A DNA stretch of 17,687 nt. It comes from Pelobacter sp. UBA6093 (GTDB lineage: Bacteria; Desulfobacterota; Desulfuromonadia; Desulfuromonadales; Syntrophotaleaceae). Shown here in pieces: positions 1-6,710 of this stretch (its first letter is position 1; each line of letters opens with the position of its first letter). The notes below the pieces were generated by a model, which was given only the letters and a program-made list of their open reading frames with translations, made no database searches and was not told the DNA's origin. The translations under genes were made by a program, and so were the position numbers. Location: positions 1-17,687 of the forward strand of contig DIWZ01000044.1 of NCBI GenBank assembly GCA_002435955.1, read 5' to 3'.

Positions 1-154
1 TCGGACTATCCATGAGCCGGCTGCAAATTCGGCGGTTTGGCCCATATTTCAGCTCCTTTTCGGTCCATAGCTACGGCAACCTTCAAATGAGCTAAAATCT
101 GTTCTCAAACATCCAAATTTTCGCTTCGGCCCGGATAGTCCGACAGACTCCTAG
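1..154. mobile_element. Family A palindromic mini-element (MITE-like), left end cut by window
   Basis: This stretch matches the complete copy at 2664-2832, so only about 11 bases of the left end are missing. It ends in GGATAGTCCGACAGACTCCTAG, the inverted partner of the left end seen in the other copy. Inside, it lacks four bases that in the other copy form part of a small hairpin (CATAG...CTATG), and it has several substitutions. It encodes no protein I believe. Its terminal CTAG (151-154) is also the first four bases of the family B element, so the two elements abut and share this site. Confidence 0.8.
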
Positions 155-317
155 TACCCTGTAACCCATAGGCTTTCGAGGGATTGCGTAGGGCTTTGAC
201 GTGTCAGTAAGGCGCGATTTCTTCTGCCTAGCCGTAGCTAAGCAGCTGAAATCGGAACGTAGCTGACGCGGCAAAGAACAAGCAAGGTGCGAAAGATTAT
301 GGGTTACAGGGTACTAG
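151..317. mobile_element. Family B palindromic mini-element (MITE-like), copy 1, 167 bp
   Basis: The element has perfect terminal inverted repeats of at least 20 bp beginning CTAGTACCCTGTAACCCATA, and an interior that folds back on itself (GATTTC..CTGC.TAGC / GCTA.GCAG..GAAATC around 217-255). I see no difference from the copy at 4431-4597, so movement or homogenisation is recent. It carries no transposase gene; a non-autonomous element moved in trans is the simplest reading. Its right end lies directly against the stop codon (320-318) of the oxidoreductase gene read toward it, so it may also act as a transcript-end hairpin. Confidence 0.85.
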
Positions 318-1658
318 TCAAGCGAAACATTTTCCGAATGCCTTGAAAAGTTTCAAAGGGCCTTTGATGCGAATCCTTCTCAAGAGGATTTGCTTGAGCA
401 TCGAGGTTTCTTTGCGAAGGACGCGCAGCCACGTTTTTGCATCCGCATATATGCGGACGTCCGCAACGCCTGCATGTCCCCGCTCTATTTTTATGGATTT
501 ATCCTTGATGACGACCGTTGCTTCGACCTCTTCAATACCGCTGAAGGTGAAATGATAGGTTGCGCCCAGACCTTCCGACCGGTGTCGCTGGAAAGCCAAA
601 GGCATGGAGTGGAGAAAAGATGCCACGGACGACGGCCTGATCCCGTTGCCAACGCGCTTTATCTTTTTATGGGGGAACTTGCACAGAACATGACTCTCGG
701 CATCCGAACCGGGGAGGACATACACCGTCTCGGTTTTTTGTTGAAACGGTCTGACTACAGCCTCGATGAATGCTTTTTTGTCCTCCAGATACTGTGGAAT
801 CACCTCGTCGCCCGCCGGGCAGACGGCCAGGCAATAAACCGACTTGTAGCACGGCCCGTAGGCAAGGCTTTGCCACATCGATACGGTTTCGGCGTCGCTG
901 GTTCTAGACCGGTAATCGATTGAATTTTTGCTGTCCGCGACATTTTCAACCCAGTCGGTGAAGCCGCCTATCAGTTCCCGATAGGTATGGGTGAGGCAGT
1001 TTACGGGATGGAAAAATCCGTCCGGACCAATGGCGCCCGTGGGGCAGGCAGCCGCGCAGAGTTTGCAATCAAGACAAGGGTTATAGTCCAGGGGAGAGTC
1101 GTATTCGTCCACCTCGGCATCGATGAGGACGGTATTGAACAGCACGAAACTCCCGAACACGGGGTGAATGACATTGCGGTGGAGGCCCATCTTCCCGAGT
1201 CCGGCTGCAACAGCTATCGGTTTGTGCGATACCACGTGCATCTTGCCGCAACCCCATTGGTCAGCCTCCATGGGAAACCCGGGCGCCGGGGTCGAGGCAC
1301 GAACGCCTTTACGCTCCAAGGCAGTTGCCAGTGTGCGGGCGGCATGGATAAGCCGTTCTTCCACCTGATGCAGTTCAAGGCTGGCAATGGAGCGTGCCGG
1401 ACTCCGCAGGTTCTCCCTGTTTAACCGACCCGCCAAACTGATCAACGTCCTGGTCCAGGGGAACAGGTTCAAAATGTCAGCCTTTTGATCGGCCAGGGAT
1501 GGCCGCGTGATTTCCACAAATCCCACGTCATCCGTGCCTGATTCAAGGCACATTTCGCGCAACTCCCGGGCGGTAAGTTTCAGCGGAGTCGCGGGCAGTG
1601 TCGCGGATGCTTTTCTCTCGTTGTAGCGTTTTACCGTCGGGTGATCATTCAGTTTCAT
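318..1658 (-). CDS. [4Fe-4S] ferredoxin-type oxidoreductase with C-terminal SCP2 domain
   Basis: A 446-residue protein. Residues 195-205 have the arrangement CxxCxxCxxxCP (CLDCKLCAAACP) and residues 270-280 hold a second cysteine set ending CLAVCP; C221 may be a further ligand. The layout resembles the iron-sulfur module of epoxyqueuosine reductase/reductive-dehalogenase-like proteins. Residues from about 345 to 443 look like an SCP2 sterol/lipid-carrier domain (start GATYHFTFSGIEE), suggesting a hydrophobic substrate. No signal peptide or membrane segment is evident, so it is probably cytoplasmic. The ATG at 1658 is preceded by AGGTGAGG at good spacing. A MarR gene lies 73 bp upstream on the same strand, with a palindromic putative operator between them. 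The stop codon touches a family B mini-element. The iron-sulfur call is firm; substrate and reaction are unknown. Confidence 0.8.
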   Translation of the reverse strand: MKLNDHPTVKRYNERKASATLPATPLKLTARELREMCLESGTDDVGFVEITRPSLADQKADILNLFPWTRTLISLAGRLNRENLRSPARSIASLELHQVEERLIHAARTLATALERKGVRASTPAPGFPMEADQWGCGKMHVVSHKPIAVAAGLGKMGLHRNVIHPVFGSFVLFNTVLIDAEVDEYDSPLDYNPCLDCKLCAAACPTGAIGPDGFFHPVNCLTHTYRELIGGFTDWVENVADSKNSIDYRSRTSDAETVSMWQSLAYGPCYKSVYCLAVCPAGDEVIPQYLEDKKAFIEAVVRPFQQKTETVYVLPGSDAESHVLCKFPHKKIKRVGNGIRPSSVASFLHSMPLAFQRHRSEGLGATYHFTFSGIEEVEATVVIKDKSIKIERGHAGVADVRIYADAKTWLRVLRKETSMLKQILLRRIRIKGPLKLFKAFGKCFA

Positions 1659-1701
1659 GATGCAAGCCTCACCTGGTTTGGGGCTGAGTAAACGCTGTTC
1701 C

Positions 1702-1713
1702 GTGTATATACAC
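1702..1713. promoter_or_regulatory. Putative MarR operator upstream of the oxidoreductase
   Basis: GTGTATATACAC is a perfect 12-bp palindrome between the MarR gene and the oxidoreductase gene, about 45 bp before the latter's ATG. It differs by one base from the palindrome over the MarR promoter (2199-2210), and both are followed by CCT on the plus strand. Two copies of one palindrome flanking a MarR gene are the usual sign of the regulator's own binding site; binding is inferred. Confidence 0.6.
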
Positions 1714-1731
1714 CTTTATGGCGAAAAAATT

Positions 1732-2193
1732 TTACTCGCTTGCAACCTTACTAAGCTCTCGAAGGGTTTTGCGCAACTGGTCCGCTTGATCATTGCCCAG
1801 TCCGTCAACCAGGCGTTGTTGCAAGTGCTGCCACAAGGGCACGGCTTGCTGCAGCAGTTTTTCTCCGGCTTCGGTCAAGGCGATGGACCGGGAGCGCCGA
1901 TCGGATCCGGTGGTGATGCGAATCAGTCCCTGTCGTTCGAGGGGCCCGAGGTTGCGGGTGAGGGTCGTGCGATCCATCTTCAAAATGTCGGAAAAAGCCT
2001 GAACATTCACTGGCCCTCGAACATGCAGTCCAACCAGTATGGAAAACTGGGTGTTCTTCAAACCGCAGGGGGCCAGCGTCTCGTCAAAGGCCTTGGCCAG
2101 AACCCTGGCCGTCTTGCGCACGTTGAAGCCCAGGCATTCGATGCCGATGCGTTGCATCGACTTTTTGTTGTCGTCTGACTTTTGGTTGCTCAT
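1732..2193 (-). CDS. MarR-family transcriptional regulator
   Basis: A 153-residue protein of typical MarR length. The winged helix-turn-helix lies at about residues 62-107: the recognition-helix region reads DRTTLTRNLGPLERQGL and the wing contains the family hallmark DRRSR. Flanking helices would form the dimer interface. Cys20 and Cys43 could allow redox or electrophile sensing, but this is speculative. The gene is first in a minus-strand pair with the SCP2/iron-sulfur protein 73 bp downstream. A near-consensus promoter overlaps a palindrome just upstream, so autoregulation is likely. There is no clear Shine-Dalgarno before the ATG at 2193, and the predicted transcription start falls within a few bases of it; translation may be leaderless or may begin at the ATG at 2157 (codon 13). 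Confidence 0.88.
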   Translation of the reverse strand: MSNQKSDDNKKSMQRIGIECLGFNVRKTARVLAKAFDETLAPCGLKNTQFSILVGLHVRGPVNVQAFSDILKMDRTTLTRNLGPLERQGLIRITTGSDRRSRSIALTEAGEKLLQQAVPLWQHLQQRLVDGLGNDQADQLRKTLRELSKVASE

Positions 2194-2198
2194 ATTAA

Positions 2199-2230
2199 GT
2201 GTAGATACACCTATTGCGGCAATAAGTCAA
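2199..2230 (-). promoter_or_regulatory. MarR-gene promoter with overlapping putative operator
   Basis: On the minus strand, TTGACT (2230-2225) is separated by exactly 17 bases from TATCTA (2207-2202), a good sigma-70-type promoter. The -10 lies inside the palindrome GTGTAGATACAC (2199-2210, one mismatch), so a bound regulator would block polymerase. The same palindrome recurs at 1702-1713. Confidence 0.65.
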
Positions 2231-2663
2231 CCCCACCGCGAGGAACGAGCCGTTTAAAGCTATGCGCCATGTCACAGGGGGACCTTTCCCATGGCGCGGT
2301 TTGTCAACATTATTCGATATACCTCCTGTTTCAAAGAAATCCGCAAATTCAAGACAATCGTTAATTTACTCCGGACAGAAGGCAAGGTCAGACTCGATGT
2401 GTCTAAGAAATTGTTCCGCATCTCTTATCTGCCTCTCTTGCGTATTTCGACGAAGCTTACCGGTCATTCCAACGGAAGCTGACCACCTGTTCCAAGGGCA
2501 AGGTTACCAGTACTCGGAGCGAAGCGACGCTGGAGTTTCTGTCTTACGCCAAGTCGTTGCCAGGGTCAAGCCATCCTCAATTCTGCTTCGGCCCGGCTTT
2601 TTCGACCGCAGGTTGCACGGCCGCCGTCAGGTGATAGATTGCTAGAATGCAGTCCAAAGGCAT
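2231..2663. other. Intergenic stretch with no recognised gene
   Basis: About 430 bp with several short open frames on both strands, none with a convincing ribosome-binding site or a protein I recognise. A short minus-strand frame around 2375-2480 reads somewhat like protein (GKLRRNTQERQIRDAEQFL) but has stops upstream and at its end, so it could be a gene remnant. A family A mini-element follows at 2664. Confidence 0.5.
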
Positions 2664-2832
2664 CTAGGAGGCTGTCGGATTATCCATGAGCCGACTGCAA
2701 ATTCGGCTGTTTGGCCCATATTTCAGCTCCTTTTCGGCCCATAGCTACGGCTATGAACCTTCAAACGAGCTAAAATCTGTTCTCAAACATCCAAATTTTC
2801 GCTTCGGCCCGGATAGTCCGACAGACTCCTAG
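2664..2832. mobile_element. Family A palindromic mini-element (MITE-like), complete copy, 169 bp
   Basis: Bounded by CTAG on both sides with 22-bp terminal inverted repeats (two mismatches) starting CTAGGAGKCTGTCGGA. The interior also folds back: ATTTCAGCTC pairs with GAGCTAAAAT, and CATAG pairs with CTATG at the tip. It is about 90% or more alike to 1-154 by eye. It has no coding capacity. It ends 44 bp before the start codon of the thioredoxin-like gene, so it may affect that gene's promoter. Confidence 0.85.
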
Positions 2833-2876
2833 GACAAACTGTTATTTTCTCTACTGCGAGCGAAAGGAGACGGGCG

Positions 2877-3458
2877 ATGGCCGAGATCAAGTGGGAAAAG
2901 GAGTTCAGTGCCGCGAAGGAGCGGGCAAAAGCGGCGAAAAGGCCGATCTATCTCGATTTCTGGTTCGATGGTTGACTGGGCTGCATCGCCATGAATACGG
3001 GTCCCTATTCCAGCAAAGAGGTGCAGAAATATATTGAAGAGAGGTTTATCCCGGTGAAGAGCGAATGTTTCTGGGATAGACGAACCGACCTCATGAATCG
3101 TTTCGCCGTCAAGTGGACCCCCACCCTGCTGATTCTCGACACCGAAGGAGAGGAGCACCATCGGGTGGTGGGGTATGTCCCTGACGACGACTTACTCGCC
3201 CACCTGGAGCTGGGTTTGGGGAAGATCGCCTACGATCAGGACCGCTATGCCGAGGCGGGGGTCCATTTCCAGGCGGTCATCGACCGGTACCCTGATGCGG
3301 GAGCGGCCCCCGAGGCGGTCTTCCTGCTCGGCGTGGCCGGCTACAGGAGTACCCATGACCCCAAGCCGCTACGCCGGGCCTACGAAACACTGTCGGAGAG
3401 GTACCCGCAGAGCGAGTGGCAGCGAAGGTCAAGGCCCTATGCGCAGATTCCTCTGTGA
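2877..3458 (+). CDS. Thioredoxin-fold/TPR protein, probable selenoprotein (UxxC, TGA at codon 33)
   Basis: Read from the ATG at 2877, which has a strong AAAGGAGA (2863-2870), the frame runs 193 residues with one in-frame TGA at codon 33 (2973-2975). The TGA sits where the first active-site cysteine of a thioredoxin-fold protein belongs: IYLDFWFDG-U33-L-G-C36-IAM, giving a UxxC motif. Both sides are well conserved in style: an N-terminal helix before, then SSKEVQKYIEERFIPVK, the cis-proline region WTPTLLILD (Pro82), and a tetratricopeptide-like tail (about 105-180, DRYAEAGVHFQAVIDRYP). No signal peptide, so a cytoplasmic thiol/disulfide oxidoreductase is likely. UxxC thioredoxin-like selenoproteins are an established class in deltaproteobacteria. 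The alternative is a nonsense mutation of a Cys codon. Starting at ATG 2991 would lose the redox motif. No sel genes are in the window to confirm decoding. Confidence 0.75.
2976..3013 (+). promoter_or_regulatory. Candidate bacterial SECIS hairpin
   Basis: Immediately 3' of the TGA the RNA can form GAAUA (2993-2997) paired with UAUUC (3006-3010), a bulged C at 2998, then GG/CC (2999-3000 with 3004-3005) closing a GUC apical loop that begins with G at 3001. Twenty-five bases separate UGA from the loop, within the known 16-37 spacing for bacterial SECIS, and a G at the first loop positions is the usual requirement for SelB. CUG right after the UGA can pair with CAG at 3011-3013. Folded by eye only. 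Confidence 0.6.
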
Positions 3459-3594
3459 AGGGGACTCTTCGTCCCTGCCGGCGCGACTTTTGCAAGCGAT
3501 TCCACATCCCCCTTAATATTTTGGCCGATTTCCGATTGTCGGCTCTTGATGTCCATGCCCTGGGCGATATGTCCGATGTTTCAAGGAGATAATC

Positions 3595-4362
3595 ATGCAG
3601 CAATTCTTTCGTGCCCTGATCATCCTTTCCCTTCTTGCCCTGTTTCCCCTCGGTGCCATGGCCGACGAAATGTTCTCCCTCAAGGTCGGCTATGTCTTTC
3701 TCTCCCCCGACGGCGAGTTTTCTTCCAGTGTGTCCGGTGTTGTCGACACCAAAATCGATCTGGAAGACGATCTCGATTTCGACGATAGCGAAGAACTGAT
3801 GGCCGAGGCGGCCGTCCAGCTCGGATCCTTCCGGCTCTCCCTCGGCTACCTGCCCCTGAAGTTTTCCGGCACCTCCATCCTGACCCAGGACATCACCTTC
3901 GAAGGCCAGACTTTCGCCGCCAGCGACACGGTCAGAGGGGAAATGGATATCGACCTCTACGATCTCGGTCTCACCTGGTACCTGATCAATTTCGACGATC
4001 TGCCGGTCCGCATCCAAATCGGTCCTGAGTTGTCGATCAAGGTGCTGGACGGAGAAATTTCAATGTCCAACAGGACCACCGGCATCCACGAGAAAGTCTC
4101 CGGAACCGTGCCGATTCCGACCATCGGCCTGCGAGGCCGGGTCGGTCTGGGCAATTACCTGGCGCTGACCGGCCGAGTGGGGTATATCGAGTACAGCGAC
4201 AACTCATTCCTCGACGTCGACGCCCAGATCGAGTTCTCCCCCCTGCCCATGGTCGGAGTCTTCGGCGGTTATCGTCACCTTGACCTCGAAGTGGACGAGT
4301 CGGACATCTTCATTGACGGCAGTTTTTCCGGACCCTATGCCGGAGTACTCCTCCGCTTCTGA
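3595..4362 (+). CDS. Outer-membrane beta-barrel protein
   Basis: A 255-residue protein with a signal peptide (hydrophobic stretch ALIILSLLALFPLGAMA, likely cleaved after Ala23). The rest alternates polar and apolar residues in amphipathic strands with acidic turns (for example LEDDLDFDDSEE, EYSDNSFLDVDAQIEF, HLDLEVDESD) and ends in phenylalanine (GVLLRF), as expected for a barrel inserted by the Bam machinery. The size suggests about 8-10 strands. A good AAGGAG (3583-3588) precedes the ATG at 3595 by six bases. It lies 136 bp after the thioredoxin-like gene and ends before a strong terminator. I do not recognise a specific family; the acidic loops could bind cations, but that is a guess. Confidence 0.8.
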   Translation: MQQFFRALIILSLLALFPLGAMADEMFSLKVGYVFLSPDGEFSSSVSGVVDTKIDLEDDLDFDDSEELMAEAAVQLGSFRLSLGYLPLKFSGTSILTQDITFEGQTFAASDTVRGEMDIDLYDLGLTWYLINFDDLPVRIQIGPELSIKVLDGEISMSNRTTGIHEKVSGTVPIPTIGLRGRVGLGNYLALTGRVGYIEYSDNSFLDVDAQIEFSPLPMVGVFGGYRHLDLEVDESDIFIDGSFSGPYAGVLLRF

Positions 4363-4388
4363 TCTTCCTGAAACGCCAGTTGCGCGAA

Positions 4389-4420
4389 CGGCCCCGGGTT
4401 CTTAAACCCGGGGCCGTTTC
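4389..4420 (+). terminator. Rho-independent terminator of the outer-membrane protein gene
   Basis: A 12-bp perfect GC-rich stem (CGGCCCCGGGTT / AACCCGGGGCCG) with a CTTA loop at 4401-4404, followed by TTTC, 26 bp after the stop codon. The T tract is short, but the stem is very stable. Confidence 0.8.
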
Positions 4421-4430
4421 CCGATGAAAA

Positions 4431-4597
4431 CTAGTACCCTGTAACCCATAGGCTTTCGAGGGATTGCGTAGGGCTTTGACGTGTCAGTAAGGCGCGATTT
4501 CTTCTGCCTAGCCGTAGCTAAGCAGCTGAAATCGGAACGTAGCTGACGCGGCAAAGAACAAGCAAGGTGCGAAAGATTATGGGTTACAGGGTACTAG
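4431..4597. mobile_element. Family B palindromic mini-element (MITE-like), copy 2, 167 bp
   Basis: No difference from 151-317 by eye, with the same terminal inverted repeats CTAGTACCCTGTAACCCATA and the same internal fold-back. It lies between the terminator of the plus-strand barrel gene and the 3' end of the minus-strand MscS gene, i.e. between convergent genes where insertion is harmless. Confidence 0.85.
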
Positions 4598-4638
4598 CTG
4601 TGGTCAGTCGGGAAACCTCACACGGCCATGGCGCTCCA

Positions 4639-6111
4639 CTACCTGTCGGTCAAAGAGTTCATTTCCGCTGGATTTTCTTCGAGAAGGTTGTCGCCCTCCT
4701 CGGGGACTCTGGACTTGCGGCCCTGCTCCCGAAGCTGCTCGTCTTCGTTGGCAAGATTCCCTTCAGACTCGGTGGTGACCGCTTCCGTATCGACGCCCGG
4801 CGGGGTAGTCTCTTCAGGTAATTCTTCCGCCCGCCTGGCAGGCAACGCCTCCGACATGCGGACCGACACCCCTTCGGGGAAAAGGACCTCTCTGGCCTCG
4901 TCGGGCATCGAAATCCCATGTTCCTGGAAGTCTCGCTTGACCATGCGTATCAGCGAGGACTTGACCTTGGGTCCGTTGTAAGTCGAGCCGTCATACCAGA
5001 AGTAAATTTTGAGGTTCACAGTGGCTGAACCAAGCCGGTCGACCAGGACCAGGAACTCCGGGTCTCTGAGTACCGCAGGGTGCCCTTTGAGAACCTCCCT
5101 GACTACATTCTGGGCAAGGGAAATCTTGTTCTCGAAGCCGATCCCCACCTCGAAGTTCTCCCGACGGTTGGGATTGGCGGTGTAGTTGTGGATGATGCTC
5201 TTATAGACCGTCGAGTTGGGAATCTGTACGTGGTTTCCGTCCAAATCCATCAGCACCGTGCCGCGGGTCGTTACCCGTTGCACGAGGCCGGTATGCCCGA
5301 CAATCTCCACCTGGTCCCCGATCCGGAAAGGATTACGTAGGCTGATCAGGATGCTCGCGAGATAGTTTTCCAAAATATCGCGAAAAGCGATCCCCGCCAC
5401 CAGTCCGGCTATCCCCGTGCCGCCCAGGACCGTGGCGGCAAGCCCTGAGAGGCCGACGACTTGGAGGACCAGGTACAACCCGAGCAAGAGAACAAAAATC
5501 CCCATTAACCGCGCCGCCACATCGCGCAACAGAGGATTCAGCCTGTTCCCAAGAGTTTTCCTCATCCCGTGGGCCACCATCCAGGCGGTGACTCCGGCCA
5601 TAAACAGAACCAGCAGTCCAAGCAGGAGGCGCGGTACTCTTTGCAAGGCCAGCTTCCAGAGGGTCTGCAGCTCATTTACTGCAGGGGAATAATCCCAAGG
5701 TGAAATTTCAGCTACCTGTATACGATTGACCACCGCTACCACGTCGCTGGTTTTTCTGGCCAAATCCCCGGCCCAGGTACGGTAGTCCGCAGAACCGGTA
5801 CGTCCGTCGAGAAAAACCACTCCTTCTTCGACCTGCACAGCAATGTCCGAAAACCATCCGGTCGCCTCCAGGATTCCGGTCAGGCGTGTGTCGATTGCCT
5901 GATCGTTGGAGACCGGCTGAACCTCGATTCGTTCGGCGAACTGGGTGGTCTCCCCGATGAAGGGCGCCGCTCTGTTCTCCGGGGAAGGTTCCGGTTGGGC
6001 TAGAGCGGGACTGATGATTATCCCGGAAAATAAAACGCTGAGCACAAGCCTCAGGTGAATACGATGGAGGGTGGTACCCTTTGGTCGCCGAAGATTTTGC
6101 GGGAAGTTCAT
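4639..6111 (-). CDS. MscS-family mechanosensitive channel with N-terminal BON domain
   Basis: A 490-residue protein. Residues 1-39 look like a long signal peptide (LVLSVLFSGIIISPALA-Q). Residues 68-134 form a BON domain (DTRLTGILEATGWFSDIAVQVEEG, then GRTGSADY), presumably periplasmic and able to bind lipid or envelope components. Membrane helices lie at about 160-182 and 202-220, followed by the glycine/alanine-rich pore helix (ATVLGGTGIAGLVAGIAF, about 226-243) and the MscS beta domain (NPFRIGDQVEI, about 260-318). The C-terminal alpha/beta part reaches about 405, and a long acidic tail (425-490) is extra to the family. It would open under membrane tension and release solutes in hypo-osmotic shock. 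Transcribed after the small lipoprotein gene, 168 bp away. The C-terminal tail and BON fusion distinguish it from minimal MscS. Confidence 0.88.
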   Translation of the reverse strand: MNFPQNLRRPKGTTLHRIHLRLVLSVLFSGIIISPALAQPEPSPENRAAPFIGETTQFAERIEVQPVSNDQAIDTRLTGILEATGWFSDIAVQVEEGVVFLDGRTGSADYRTWAGDLARKTSDVVAVVNRIQVAEISPWDYSPAVNELQTLWKLALQRVPRLLLGLLVLFMAGVTAWMVAHGMRKTLGNRLNPLLRDVAARLMGIFVLLLGLYLVLQVVGLSGLAATVLGGTGIAGLVAGIAFRDILENYLASILISLRNPFRIGDQVEIVGHTGLVQRVTTRGTVLMDLDGNHVQIPNSTVYKSIIHNYTANPNRRENFEVGIGFENKISLAQNVVREVLKGHPAVLRDPEFLVLVDRLGSATVNLKIYFWYDGSTYNGPKVKSSLIRMVKRDFQEHGISMPDEAREVLFPEGVSVRMSEALPARRAEELPEETTPPGVDTEAVTTESEGNLANEDEQLREQGRKSRVPEEGDNLLEENPAEMNSLTDR

Positions 6112-6141
6112 GGTGACGACCTCTGGGGGAGAATCAACAGG

Positions 6142-6171
6142 GCCGCCCAGGAGGAAGATCCGGAGGGCGGC
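6142..6171. other. Intergenic hairpin between lipoprotein and MscS genes
   Basis: GCCGCCC (6142-6148) pairs perfectly with GGGCGGC (6165-6171), and an inner GGA/TCC pairing is possible. On the plus strand it is followed by CTCTTTATTTT; on the minus strand, the transcribed one here, no T tract follows. It may be a partial terminator, an RNA-stability element before the MscS gene, or a terminator against antisense transcription. Confidence 0.45.
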
Positions 6172-6279
6172 TCTTTATTTTGGGTAGGGCGGAGGTAAAA
6201 AATCAGGGAGTTTTCTCTTTGCCTTACCAATAGGTATGGTGTCCCCGGATCCGCCGAGAACCTGCCCTGCCTACATGGT

Positions 6280-6579
6280 TTATGGCTTTGCTCCAGGCTG
6301 CGGCATCGCCCCACCCGAAGCGGAGGGTTGCGGTGCCAGGGTACCGATCAAGGTGCCATTGACGTCCCGTAATTCCGCACTACCCAGGGGGTTGAAAACC
6401 AGAGTCCCACTCTTTTGGCCCTGCTCGTCTACCAAGGTAAAGGTTCGAAGCAGGGTGCCGGTCTGCGGTTCGGCCGATTTGCTGCTGGAGCAACTGCTCA
6501 GGACAATAGCCAGACTTATTGCCCCCAGAATTATCAGAAAACTACGCCATCTGCGCCCCACCCCTTGCACGGTAGTCAT
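6280..6579 (-). CDS. Small lipoprotein of unknown function
   Basis: A 99-residue protein with a positively charged start (GRRWR), a hydrophobic core and a lipobox LSSC with the modified cysteine at residue 30. Mature residues include a short beta-rich segment (GTLLRTFTLVDEQGQKSGTL..GSAELRDVNGTLIGTL) that looks like repeated small strands, and a Pro/Ala/Gly-rich end. The ATG at 6579 has AAAGGAG just upstream, and a good promoter lies at 6631-6658. It is followed by the MscS-family gene on the same strand; co-transcription is possible. I recognise no family. Confidence 0.75.
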   Translation of the reverse strand: MTTVQGVGRRWRSFLIILGAISLAIVLSSCSSSKSAEPQTGTLLRTFTLVDEQGQKSGTLVFNPLGSAELRDVNGTLIGTLAPQPSASGGAMPQPGAKP

Positions 6580-6605
6580 GTTGTTCTCCTTTCACGTTAA
6601 GGAAA

Positions 6606-6621
6606 AAACAAGGTCTTGTTT
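6606..6621. promoter_or_regulatory. 7-2-7 inverted repeat at the start of the lipoprotein transcript
   Basis: AAACAAGGTCTTGTTT has arms of seven bases around GT and lies just inside the predicted transcription start (about 6624). It could be an operator or, on the minus strand with the following T residues, a weak early hairpin. Regulator unknown. Confidence 0.35.
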
Positions 6622-6630
6622 CTCTGCTTT

Positions 6631-6658
6631 ATTCTAGCAACGGGCGAAACTTTTTCAA
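6631..6658 (-). promoter_or_regulatory. Sigma-70-type promoter of the lipoprotein gene
   Basis: On the minus strand, TTGAAA (6658-6653) and TAGAAT (6636-6631) are separated by 16 bases; each hexamer matches consensus at five of six positions. It gives a 5' leader of about 45 bases that contains the AAAGGAG site. Confidence 0.6.
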
Positions 6659-6710
6659 TCGGAGGCGACATCTATCCAGACACGGGGGGCCAGAAGTCCT
6701 GACTTATCAG

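Noticed and set aside
151..317. CRISPR or integron attC interpretation of the palindromic repeats
   Set aside because: Copies are dispersed kilobases apart with no regular spacers, no cas genes and no integrase; CTAG-bounded terminal inverted repeats fit mini-transposons better.
2262..2645. 127-codon plus-strand open frame
   Set aside because: No ribosome-binding site, irregular composition and no recognisable protein; it lies in a spacer that looks non-coding or decayed.
2991..3458. Separate short thioredoxin-like gene starting at ATG 2991
   Set aside because: It has no good ribosome site, would begin inside the thioredoxin fold and lose the redox motif. The frame upstream through TGA to ATG 2877 is coding-like and has a strong AAAGGAGA.
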